Assembly: GCF_029946505.1 (NCBI RefSeq)
Contig: NZ_JARZHG010000023.1
Span: 117,758-181,757 of the forward strand
Length of the DNA: 64,000 bases
Origin: Polyangium sp. y55x31
GTDB lineage: Bacteria > Myxococcota_A > Polyangia > Polyangiales > Polyangiaceae
Direction of reading: 5' to 3'
Every line of letters begins with the position of its first letter. The first letter of the stretch is position 1. Under the pieces are notes generated by a model. It searched no databases and had not been told where the DNA came from. It was given only the letters and a program-made list of their open reading frames with translations. The position numbers and the translations under genes were made by a program. This document shows, in pieces, positions 25,778 through 33,281 of this stretch.

Positions 25778-27751
25778 ATGGCGTCCGCTGCTCTCGCCGA
25801 TCCCTTCGCCTGGGTGGGCCAAACCATCGACGGCAAATTCCGCGTCGAGGCGGTCGTCGGCGAGGGCGGGTTCGGCGTGGTGTACCGCGCCCAGCACCTC
25901 GGGCTCGGCGAGCCGGTCGCCGTCAAGTGCCTGAAGATTCCCTCCACCCTCGCCCCGGACGAACGCGAGCGTTTCCAGCAGAGCTTCCTCGAAGAAGGGC
26001 GCCTGCTCCGCAAGCTCTCGCGCGCCACCGCCGCGGTCGTCCAGGCCCTCGACGTCGGCGCGGCCGTCGCCCCGAACGGCGTCTGGGCGCCGTATCTCGT
26101 GCTCGAATGGCTGCACGGCGAGACGCTCGAGGCATTCCTCGCGCGCCGGAACGAAGAAAAAAAGGGCGGCATGCTGCTCGCCGACGCCTTCGCGCTCCTC
26201 GAACCCGCGGCGCTCGCGCTCGCCGCCGCGCACGACGAGGGCATCGCGCACCGGGACATCAAGCCGGCGAACCTCTTCCTGCGCGACGCGTCCATCGAGG
26301 GAGGCGGCGCCTCGCAGACCCCCGCGGGCACACCCACGATGAAGGTGCTCGATTTCGGCATCGCCAAGGTCATCGCCGACAATGCGTCGATCACCCGCGC
26401 GATGGAGCAGACCGGGCACGCGCCGTCGATGTTCACGCCTTTTTATGGCGCGCCCGAGCAGTTCAATCGGCGGTTCGGCGCGACCGGGCCGTGGACGGAC
26501 GTGTATGCGCTCGCGCTCGTGCTCGTCGAGCTCTGCTCGGGCAAAACCGCGCTCGTCGGCGACGACGTCACGCAGCTCTACATCGCCACGACAGACGTCT
26601 CGCTCCGGCCCACGCCCCGCACGCACGGCGTACGCACGAGCCACGCCGTCGAGGCCGTCTTCCAGAAGGCGCTCGCGATCGAGCCGCGCGGCCGATATAC
26701 CTCGGCGCGCCTCTTCTGGGACGCCCTCCGCGAGGCGCTCCCCTCGCCCATCGAGGCCGACGCGCCGGGCACGACCGTGGTCCGCGAAGGCAGCCACGAT
26801 TCGCTCACGACCGCGCCCCAGATCACCGAGGCGCGCACGAGCAAACCGGCCTCCTCGCGCCGCTCCCTTTTCGCGGCGATCGGCGCCTTCACGTTCGTCG
26901 CGGCGGCCATTGCGGCGTCCGTGGTGATCAAGCATCGCGGCGAGATCGAGCCCACGCCGACGCTCGCGCGCATGGGCCCCGAGTTCGGCCACGTGGAGCT
27001 GCCGAGCTCGACGGCGGACATGGTCCTCGTGCCCGCGGGCAGCTTCACGATGGGCCACGCGAAGGAAGGGAAGACCGAAAAACCGGCGCACACCGTGACG
27101 ATCTCGAAGCCGTTTTACCTCGACCGCACCGAGGTCACGGCGGAGGATTACGTGCGCTGCGTGGCCGCGGGGAAATGCACGCGGAGCGGCGTGCACGGGC
27201 CGGGCGTGGACGAGGCCGAGGCCACGAAGTTCGCGCCGTTCTGCACGGAGCCCGATCCGGCGAAGGCGCGCCACCCCATCAATTGCATCGACCACGGGCA
27301 AGCGGCGAAGCTCTGCGCGTTCCTCGGCAAACGATTGCCCACGGAGGCCGAATGGGAGTACGCCGCGCGTGGCAAGGACGACCGCCTCTATCCCTGGGGC
27401 GAGGAGCCCGTCGCTTGCACGCTCGGCAATTTCGCGCGCGCGGCGGGCCAATGCCCCGGGCGGGCGAAAGGCACGATGCCGGTGGGCTCGTTCCCCGATC
27501 ACGCAAGCCCCTTCGGCGCGCTCGACATGGCCGGCAACGTCTGGGAATGGGTCGCGGACGCCTTCGATCCGGGCGCCTACACGAAAGGCGAGCGCAAGGA
27601 TCCGCTCGTCGCCACGGGCGCGAAGGGCGTGATCCGCGGCGGCTCCTGGGATTTCGCGTCGAGCGCCGCCAAGACCACGACACGGTACGCATTCGACCGC
27701 GCCACGGGCCACGTCAGCACGGGCGTGCGTTGCGCGAAGACCGCGGACTGA
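25778..27751 (+). CDS. Ser/Thr protein kinase fused to a formylglycine-generating-enzyme domain
   Basis: 657 residues. Kinase domain about 20-310: GEGGFGVVYRA P-loop, VKCLK lysine, HRDIKPANLF catalytic loop, DFGIAKV, then GAPEQF. A single transmembrane segment (about 363-385, AAIGAFTFVAAAIAASVVI) separates it from an FGE/SUMF1-like domain (about 413-655: MVLVPAGSFTMGHA, FYLDRTEVTAEDYVRC, RLPTEAEWEYAARG, GNVWEWVADAF, RGGSWDF). The domain should be extracytoplasmic, with three cysteines in its insert (CVAAGKC, FC, NCIDH). It probably senses or binds ligands rather than modifying sulfatases (inference). Kinases of this layout are common in myxobacteria. Confidence 0.92.
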   Translation: MASAALADPFAWVGQTIDGKFRVEAVVGEGGFGVVYRAQHLGLGEPVAVKCLKIPSTLAPDERERFQQSFLEEGRLLRKLSRATAAVVQALDVGAAVAPNGVWAPYLVLEWLHGETLEAFLARRNEEKKGGMLLADAFALLEPAALALAAAHDEGIAHRDIKPANLFLRDASIEGGGASQTPAGTPTMKVLDFGIAKVIADNASITRAMEQTGHAPSMFTPFYGAPEQFNRRFGATGPWTDVYALALVLVELCSGKTALVGDDVTQLYIATTDVSLRPTPRTHGVRTSHAVEAVFQKALAIEPRGRYTSARLFWDALREALPSPIEADAPGTTVVREGSHDSLTTAPQITEARTSKPASSRRSLFAAIGAFTFVAAAIAASVVIKHRGEIEPTPTLARMGPEFGHVELPSSTADMVLVPAGSFTMGHAKEGKTEKPAHTVTISKPFYLDRTEVTAEDYVRCVAAGKCTRSGVHGPGVDEAEATKFAPFCTEPDPAKARHPINCIDHGQAAKLCAFLGKRLPTEAEWEYAARGKDDRLYPWGEEPVACTLGNFARAAGQCPGRAKGTMPVGSFPDHASPFGALDMAGNVWEWVADAFDPGAYTKGERKDPLVATGAKGVIRGGSWDFASSAAKTTTRYAFDRATGHVSTGVRCAKTAD

Positions 27752-27867
27752 AGCGGTCGATCTTTCGTCACGCCTGCCAACGGGTTGGAGAGCTGCCCAC
27801 GCATTGGAGGCTTCCTTGCGCCGATTCCCTTTCGCACCTACGAAAAGAAGCGAAAGAGGAGGCGAAC

Positions 27868-28461
27868 ATGGCCATCATTCCGGCGAAGTACACGGCGAAG
27901 GATTATTCGGCGCTCAAGGGCCTGCAGGGCATCACCGACGATCAGGTCGCCGTCCACCTCACGCTTTACAATGGGTACGTCACGCGCTCGAACAAGCTGA
28001 ACGAGACGCTCGCGTCGATGGTCGCCGAAAACAAGGCGAGCACGTTCGAGTACAACGAGCTGAAGCGCCGCGCGGGCTGGGAGATCAACGGCGTCCTGCT
28101 CCACGAGTATTACTTCGACAACCTCACGGCGAAGGCCACGGACGGCAAGGACTCGCGGTTCGCCGAGGCCATCACGCGCCAGTACGGCAGCTTCGACGAC
28201 TGGAAGAAGGACTTCCTCGGCGTCGCCAAGATGCCGGGCGTCGGCTGGGCCATCACGTATTTCGATCCCACGCGCGGCCAGTTCGACAATTACTGGATCG
28301 ACCGCCACGACGTCGGCCACCCCGCGGGCCACCGCCCGATCGTGGTGCTCGACCTCTGGGAGCACGCGTGGAGCGCGTACCTCAAGCCCACCGAGCGCGC
28401 GAAATACCTCGAGGACTTCTTCGCGAACGTGAACTGGAGCGTCGTCGACGGGCGGCTCTGA
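27868..28461 (+). CDS. Fe/Mn-family superoxide dismutase
   Basis: 197 residues, converts superoxide to peroxide and oxygen. Likely metal ligands are H30 (VAVHLTLYNGYV), H79 (VLLHEYYFDN), D162 and H166 (VLDLWEHAWSAYL). The N-terminal helix differs from textbook SodB/SodA (no H-H-G-K-H-H motif), a variant that I cannot assign to Fe or Mn. ATG 27868 has AGGAGG directly upstream. It is followed by the half copy of the dispersed element. Confidence 0.9.
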   Translation: MAIIPAKYTAKDYSALKGLQGITDDQVAVHLTLYNGYVTRSNKLNETLASMVAENKASTFEYNELKRRAGWEINGVLLHEYYFDNLTAKATDGKDSRFAEAITRQYGSFDDWKKDFLGVAKMPGVGWAITYFDPTRGQFDNYWIDRHDVGHPAGHRPIVVLDLWEHAWSAYLKPTERAKYLEDFFANVNWSVVDGRL

Positions 28462-28471
28462 TGGCGTAGCG

Positions 28472-28564
28472 CCGGGGTTTCACCCCGGGCCCGACCAGGG
28501 GCTGTCCGCCCCTGGACCCAGGACCAGCGCAAGCGCTGGACCGTGGGTGCATCGCCCGCGATGC
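28472..28564. repeat. Dispersed hairpin element, half copy B
   Basis: 93 bp corresponding to the left arm only: CCGGGGT/ACCCCGG (28472-28488), an 8-bp stem CCAGGGGC/GCCCCTGG (28495-28515) and CCAGCGC/GCGCTGG (28524-28539). The long 13-bp innermost stem is missing. In its place is an unrelated perfect 7-bp hairpin GCATCGC/GCGATGC (28549-28564). It fills the gap between the convergent superoxide dismutase and lipoprotein genes. Confidence 0.85.
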
Positions 28565-28584
28565 GGCCGATGCAAAAACCCCTC

Positions 28585-29052
28585 TCAGGGCTCGGCCGGG
28601 GGCAAACCCACGCGGAGCATTGCCTTGTTCGGCACCGTCTCCACGAGGCCGACCCAGACCCCCGTCGCCTGCTGATAACACACCTTCCCGCCCGGCAATT
28701 CGCGCCCGAGGCTCACGTCTTTCGTCTCGCTCCCTTTACGAACCGTGATCCGGGCCATGGCGAGGTTCCGATCCGCGGCGACCGGCGTGTATTTCACCTC
28801 CCGCACCGTGACCTCGACGCCTTGCTCGAAGGCGAACGCCTTGTTCACCTCGACGGGCACGCCCGCGAGCGGCGCCTTGCCCGGGGCCGCCGCGGGGCCG
28901 AGCCAGCGCACGTTCTGCACGACGGGCGGCTGCGGGCCCTCGCATTGCATCGACGCCTGTGTGGGCGCCTCCGGGCCGTCCAGCGTGGCCTCCGACGAGG
29001 TCCCGCATCCGAGGAGACCGATCCCGAGCGTTGCCGCGAAAAACCCCCGCAT
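28585..29052 (-). CDS. Putative lipoprotein, unknown function
   Basis: 155 residues. MRGFFAATLGIGLLGC is a short signal peptide with a good lipobox (L-L-G-C). The mature part is beta-rich and carries two cysteines (QCEGPQP and KVCYQQ). No family recognised. The ATG at 29052 is chosen because GGAGG lies six bases upstream; the ATG at 29073 would extend it by seven residues. It follows the APH-like gene with 26 bp between. Confidence 0.78.
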   Translation of the reverse strand: MRGFFAATLGIGLLGCGTSSEATLDGPEAPTQASMQCEGPQPPVVQNVRWLGPAAAPGKAPLAGVPVEVNKAFAFEQGVEVTVREVKYTPVAADRNLAMARITVRKGSETKDVSLGRELPGGKVCYQQATGVWVGLVETVPNKAMLRVGLPPAEP

Positions 29053-29078
29053 GATGTTCCTCCGTGCTCCCATGATGA

Positions 29079-30158
29079 TCAGCCCGGGCGAACCCCGGCG
29101 ATGTTGCATCCGAGATCGGCCAGCGCGAAGACCGCGGCGCCGAATGCGCCCGCGCTCTCCGAGCTCGCGTTGCCTTGCAGGCTGCGCTTGTAGACGCCCT
29201 GCGCGATCGCCGCCAGCCGGAAAATGCCGAACGCCATGAAATAAGGCCAGTCCTCGATCTCGCCCCGGCCCGCGAGCTTGCAATACATCTCGACGAGCCC
29301 CTTCTCGTCCGGAATGCCGAGCGCCCCGAAATCCGCGCCGACGAGGCTGCCGCGCCCCGGGAGCGCGAGGTGATACCCCATGCAGAGATACGCGAGGTCA
29401 CTCACGGGATGCCCCAGCGTCGAGAGCTCCCAGTCGATGATCGCGAGCGCGCGGGGCTCGTTCGCCGCGAAGATCATGTTGTCGATGCGGTAATCGCCGT
29501 GGACGAGCGTGGTCTCGTCGTGCTTGGGCGCGCTCTTGCCGAGGTACGCCATGAGCGCCTCCATCGCGGGGACGTCGCCCGTGCGCGAGGCCTCGTACTG
29601 GCGCGACCAGCGCTGGACCTGGCGCGGGACGAACCCGCCGACCTTGCCATAATCGCCGAGGCCCACGGCCGCGTAATCCACGCGGTGGAGCGCGGCGAGG
29701 GCGCGGACGAGGTCCTCGTAGATGGCGCGTCGTTCGTCCGGGCCGCTCGTCCCCGGGAGCTGCGGATCCCAGAAGATCCTGCCCGGGACGTGGCGCATGA
29801 CGAAAAACGGCGTGCCGATCACGGCCGGATCTTCGCAAAGCGAAAGGGCCTCGGGCACGGGGACGTCCGAGCCGGCGAGCGCGCGCATCACGCGGTATTC
29901 ACGCTCGACCGCGTGCGCCGAGGGCAAAAGCTCCCCCGGCGGCTTCTTGCGCAGGACGAGCTCGATCTCGCCGTCGGGGCCCGAAAAGCCGATCCAGTAC
30001 GTCGGGTTCGACTGGCCGCCCTGGAACTGGAGCGCGTTGACGGTGCCTCCGCCGCGACAAGCGTCGACGTTCGCCGCGAGCCAGCGCGCGAGCGAGGCTT
30101 CGTCGATGCGGTGGGCTTCACGCGGAGGGCGGGCGCTCTTCGGCGGCACGAGGGGCAT
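29079..30158 (-). CDS. APH-family phosphotransferase (ACAD10-like)
   Basis: 359 residues with the aminoglycoside-phosphotransferase/choline-kinase fold: LQFQGGQSNPTYWI nucleotide loop, ELVLRKKPPG lysine, LVHGDYRIDNMIF catalytic loop (Asp and Asn) and AIIDWELSTLGHP metal-binding Asp. The sequence is of the type found with or fused to acyl-CoA dehydrogenases (ACAD10/11), which phosphorylate hydroxyacyl substrates before dehydrogenation; no such dehydrogenase is adjacent. Cytosolic. Confidence 0.88.
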   Translation of the reverse strand: MPLVPPKSARPPREAHRIDEASLARWLAANVDACRGGGTVNALQFQGGQSNPTYWIGFSGPDGEIELVLRKKPPGELLPSAHAVEREYRVMRALAGSDVPVPEALSLCEDPAVIGTPFFVMRHVPGRIFWDPQLPGTSGPDERRAIYEDLVRALAALHRVDYAAVGLGDYGKVGGFVPRQVQRWSRQYEASRTGDVPAMEALMAYLGKSAPKHDETTLVHGDYRIDNMIFAANEPRALAIIDWELSTLGHPVSDLAYLCMGYHLALPGRGSLVGADFGALGIPDEKGLVEMYCKLAGRGEIEDWPYFMAFGIFRLAAIAQGVYKRSLQGNASSESAGAFGAAVFALADLGCNIAGVRPG

Positions 30159-30224
30159 GGCGAGGGGCTTATAACATGAACGCCCCCGCCGTCGTCGATT
30201 GGAAAGGCGAGCTTCGCGAAGGGC

Positions 30225-30878
30225 CTAGCCGCGACCGTTCGCCATGACCTGGGCGAACGCCTCGCGGCTGTCGGCGAGCACCTGCGCGAAGTGCGGCCGC
30301 TTGTTGATGCGCTCGACATACGCCGCGACCTGGGGAACGTCGGCGAAGACGTCCGCGCCGAACACGCGCGAGGTGGCCAGCGAGATGAGCGGGAAGTGCA
30401 TGGCCGCTGCACAGTCTGCCACCGTGAGCTCCGCGCCGGCGAGGTACGGATCGAACCTCGCGAGCTGCAAGAAGGCGCGGATGCCCTTGGTGAGATCGGC
30501 CTTGATCGCGGCCTTGGCCTCGTCGGTGAGGGTCCCGCCCATGAACGCGGCGGGATAGGTTCGCCGCGCGACGAGCTCGACGTTGAGCTCGAAGACCTGG
30601 ATGAGCTCGCGGACCTTGGCGCGGGCGAACGGATCACGCGGATAGAGGGGGTTGTCCGGGTACGCGTCCTCGAGGTACTCGCAGATCACCTGCGACTCGC
30701 AGATCACGCCGTGCGGCGTCTCCAGGAAGGGCGCCCGGCCCATGGGGGATCGAGCGAGAAATGCGGGAGCCTGGGAGGGCCAACAGCTCGGATCCTCTTC
30801 GTGCGCAATGCCCTTTTCGAGGAGGACGAGGCGGACCTTGTTGTGGTAGTTGCTGATGCGAAAGCCGCAGAGCTTCAT
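30225..30878 (-). CDS. Glutathione S-transferase family protein
   Basis: 217 residues: an N-terminal thioredoxin-like domain (KLCGFRISNYHNKVRLVLLEKGI, then PFLETPHGVICESQVICEYLED with the cis-Pro/Glu-Ser glutathione-binding pattern) and an all-helical C-terminal domain containing the N-capping DPYLAGAELTVADCAAA. It probably conjugates glutathione to electrophiles. The catalytic residue is probably the Ser of SNYHNK. The start at 30878 gives the normal N-terminus. Confidence 0.9.
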   Translation of the reverse strand: MKLCGFRISNYHNKVRLVLLEKGIAHEEDPSCWPSQAPAFLARSPMGRAPFLETPHGVICESQVICEYLEDAYPDNPLYPRDPFARAKVRELIQVFELNVELVARRTYPAAFMGGTLTDEAKAAIKADLTKGIRAFLQLARFDPYLAGAELTVADCAAAMHFPLISLATSRVFGADVFADVPQVAAYVERINKRPHFAQVLADSREAFAQVMANGRG

Positions 30879-30960
30879 GCGCTGGAATTCCTTTTTGGTT
30901 CGGCAGGAGATGAATGCCGCGGGCAGATGATGGATCGGATGGGGGTTCCGTGGGAAGGCC

Positions 30961-31617
30961 TCACCGCTCTCCTCGGCCGACCACCTCCGCGCGGTCGCGG
31001 TATGCAAGGACGAGGGAATCTCCCTCTCGAAAGAGGGCCGCCGCATCGAGAAAACCTGGCCACCAAGGCCGCTCGAGCGGCTCCGCCCACAGCCGTGCGA
31101 TCGTGGCGACGAGCACGATGTCATGGGTGACCGCGATGTGGAGCCCGGCCGCTTCGTCGAGGAATCGTTCGAGGTGGCCGAGGAGCCTTCGCGCCGCAGC
31201 GTCGGGATCGTGCATGCCCGCAAGGCCCTTCCGGCCGTGGACCAGCGCCTCGATCACCCCCTCGGGCCCGAGCTCGAGCCAATTCTGGAAGGCGAGCGAC
31301 GGATCGTGCACGTACGGGCCGGGATCGCCGAGCCACCGATCGGGTACGATGTCCACGAGAATGCTCGCGCCACGCCGGATTGCCGCAGCGGTCTCGACGC
31401 AGCGGGGGACCGGGCTCGTGTTCACTCGACGAATTCGTTCGCCGAGCGCCTCGCCCAGCGCCTCCGCGGCCCGCGCGCCCCGTTCGGTGAGCGATAACGA
31501 CTGGCCCGTCTCTCCCGGGGGAATGGCAGGTCGCTCCGCGTGACGCAAGAGCAGCACCACCGCGCGATCCTGCGGGAGGGAAGGCACGCCCGGACACACC
31601 CTCTGCCCAGGTGTCAC
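30961..31617 (-). CDS. Histidine phosphatase family protein
   Basis: 218 residues. The catalytic R-H motif is in VLLLRHAERPAI (phospho-His), the second His is in AVTHDIVLVA, and an RCVETAAAI segment supplies the usual Arg. It belongs to the phosphoglycerate-mutase-like superfamily and probably removes phosphate from a small molecule. The GTG start overlaps the stop of the WG-methyltransferase gene (GTGA), so it is the last gene of a coupled cassette. Confidence 0.87.
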   Translation of the reverse strand: MTPGQRVCPGVPSLPQDRAVVLLLRHAERPAIPPGETGQSLSLTERGARAAEALGEALGERIRRVNTSPVPRCVETAAAIRRGASILVDIVPDRWLGDPGPYVHDPSLAFQNWLELGPEGVIEALVHGRKGLAGMHDPDAAARRLLGHLERFLDEAAGLHIAVTHDIVLVATIARLWAEPLERPWWPGFLDAAALFREGDSLVLAYRDRAEVVGRGER

Positions 31618-33281
31618 GCAGACACCGCCACGAGCGCACGAGGGAAGGAGCGCGTCCTTTGCACCTCGGTGAGCCGGAGCCCTGCGGCATCGAAGAGCCG
31701 CTCGAAATCGCGGCGCGTTCGCTCGCGCCCTCCGGTCACGGCGAGGAGGTGAAGATCACAGAGCCCACCGCCATGCCCGTCCTCGTCGAGCACCATCTCC
31801 ACGACGACGATACGCCCCCCCGGCTTCAAGGAATCACGAGCACGGACGAGGAGACGGGTCGCGTCGCAATCGTCCCAGTCGTGGAGCACCCGGGCGAGGA
31901 GCACGACGTCCGCCGAGATGGGCCAGGGATCGAATAGATTTGTTTCGACAAACTGCACGGGAGCCTGCAGCACGCAGGCTGCCTCCGCAACGCCCGGAAG
32001 ATCGAGCACGAGAACGGAGCTGGAGGGCCACGCCGCCGCGATGAGCGAGGCGAGCGCGCCCGTGCCTCCGCCCGCGTCGACGACGACGTCCCCAGGTTGA
32101 ATGGGCAATGCGTCCACGAGGGGCTCGTAATCGTGGCGGGCATAGCTCTCGAGCATGCGGTGGTGCGTGCGGCACCGCTCCGGCGTGCTCGCGACCTCTC
32201 GGAAGACGTCGTCGGGCCGGAACACATCGGCGCGTAATGCCATTTCGAGGGAGGCCCACCGCTGCCGGAGCGGCCCCGCGTATTCACGCGCGGCGCCGGC
32301 GAGCGTGAGCGGATGATCGGCGCGGAGAAACGCGCCTTTCGGCGTGGGGGCCCAGGCCCCGTCGCTTTGCCGCGTGATCACGCCGAGCTCGGCGAGGGCC
32401 CGGAGCAACCGTCGCATCTTGTCGAGGGGCACCGCGCAGCGCTCGGCGAGGAAGGTCTCCGGACCGGGCAAGGCGTCGAAAACCCCGAGCGACACCGCCG
32501 CAGCGAGCGTATCCGTTCTCCAGTGCCCCACGAGATCCGCAGACAGCGCCGCGAAATCGTTCGTCCGAGCGGACCGGAGCTCCACGATCGTATCTCCCCG
32601 CTCGTCGATGACCTCGAGCCCGCCGTCGAGCCGCTCGACGCGCGCCTGGCCATTGTAGAACGGTTCGACCGCCACGAACCGCCGCGTGTAAATGGGCTGT
32701 CCTTCGCGGTCCACGTGCGTCCACCCGGACGCGTCCCGCGCGCGGGCAAACCCCTTGTGGAACACGTCGAGGTCCACGAACCAGAGGCCATGCAAGAGCG
32801 CTCCGTCCGGCCGGACGTGGGTCGAGCGCCCGTCATCGGCCTGCACCACGGCCGAGCCCTCGCGAAAATCGCCGGCATAACGCCATCGCGTCGACGCAAC
32901 GGGGCGCCCCTCGGGATCGAGGTGACCGTAAAGACCACGCTCGTCCCGGAACGTGCATCGATCGTGCTGGTAATTGCCACACCAGGCGTGACGCTCCGGA
33001 TAAAGGTCGCTCCCATCGGGCAGGATGTGGTGCCATCCATCACGCCCGCGCACAGCGGCTCGCCCCTCGTAGAAGCCGAAGGTGCGCTCGAAGCGCCGCG
33101 TGTATGCGGCGCGTCCGCGCATGTCGACGTGCCACGCCTCGCCGGCGCGACGCACGGGCGCGAGGCCCGGCGCATGGAACGCGAGGACCTCGTCGTATCG
33201 CTCGTCGTAGAGCGGCTCCCCAAAGACGACGTGGTGCGTCCCGTCCTCGGCCACACGAGCCCGTTGCCATTCCATCGTCAT
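31614..33281 (-). CDS. WG-repeat protein fused to an O-methyltransferase
   Basis: 555 residues. Residues about 15-240 are a run of degenerate WG-type beta repeats of about 37-42 residues (recurring G-F/W-x-x-G-x-A-x-V/A-R-x-x-x-G-W-x-H-x-x-x-D/E-G). Residues about 245-550 are a winged-helix plus class I SAM-dependent methyltransferase of the plant/bacterial O-methyltransferase type: dimerisation helix LGVFDALPGPETFLAE, motif I VVVDAGGGTGALAS, then VLHDWDDCDATRLL and PGGRIVVVEMVLDE. ATG 33281 overlaps the upstream stop (ATGA). The fusion suggests that the repeat part recruits the substrate, perhaps a peptide or glycan (inference). Confidence 0.87.
   Translation of the reverse strand: MTMEWQRARVAEDGTHHVVFGEPLYDERYDEVLAFHAPGLAPVRRAGEAWHVDMRGRAAYTRRFERTFGFYEGRAAVRGRDGWHHILPDGSDLYPERHAWCGNYQHDRCTFRDERGLYGHLDPEGRPVASTRWRYAGDFREGSAVVQADDGRSTHVRPDGALLHGLWFVDLDVFHKGFARARDASGWTHVDREGQPIYTRRFVAVEPFYNGQARVERLDGGLEVIDERGDTIVELRSARTNDFAALSADLVGHWRTDTLAAAVSLGVFDALPGPETFLAERCAVPLDKMRRLLRALAELGVITRQSDGAWAPTPKGAFLRADHPLTLAGAAREYAGPLRQRWASLEMALRADVFRPDDVFREVASTPERCRTHHRMLESYARHDYEPLVDALPIQPGDVVVDAGGGTGALASLIAAAWPSSSVLVLDLPGVAEAACVLQAPVQFVETNLFDPWPISADVVLLARVLHDWDDCDATRLLVRARDSLKPGGRIVVVEMVLDEDGHGGGLCDLHLLAVTGGRERTRRDFERLFDAAGLRLTEVQRTRSFPRALVAVSA

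Noticed and set aside
24308..27712. Open frame of over 1100 codons on the minus strand
   Set aside because: It lies antisense to the aldehyde dehydrogenase and kinase-FGE genes. Composition is Arg/His/Glu-rich without motifs, a result of high GC at third positions.
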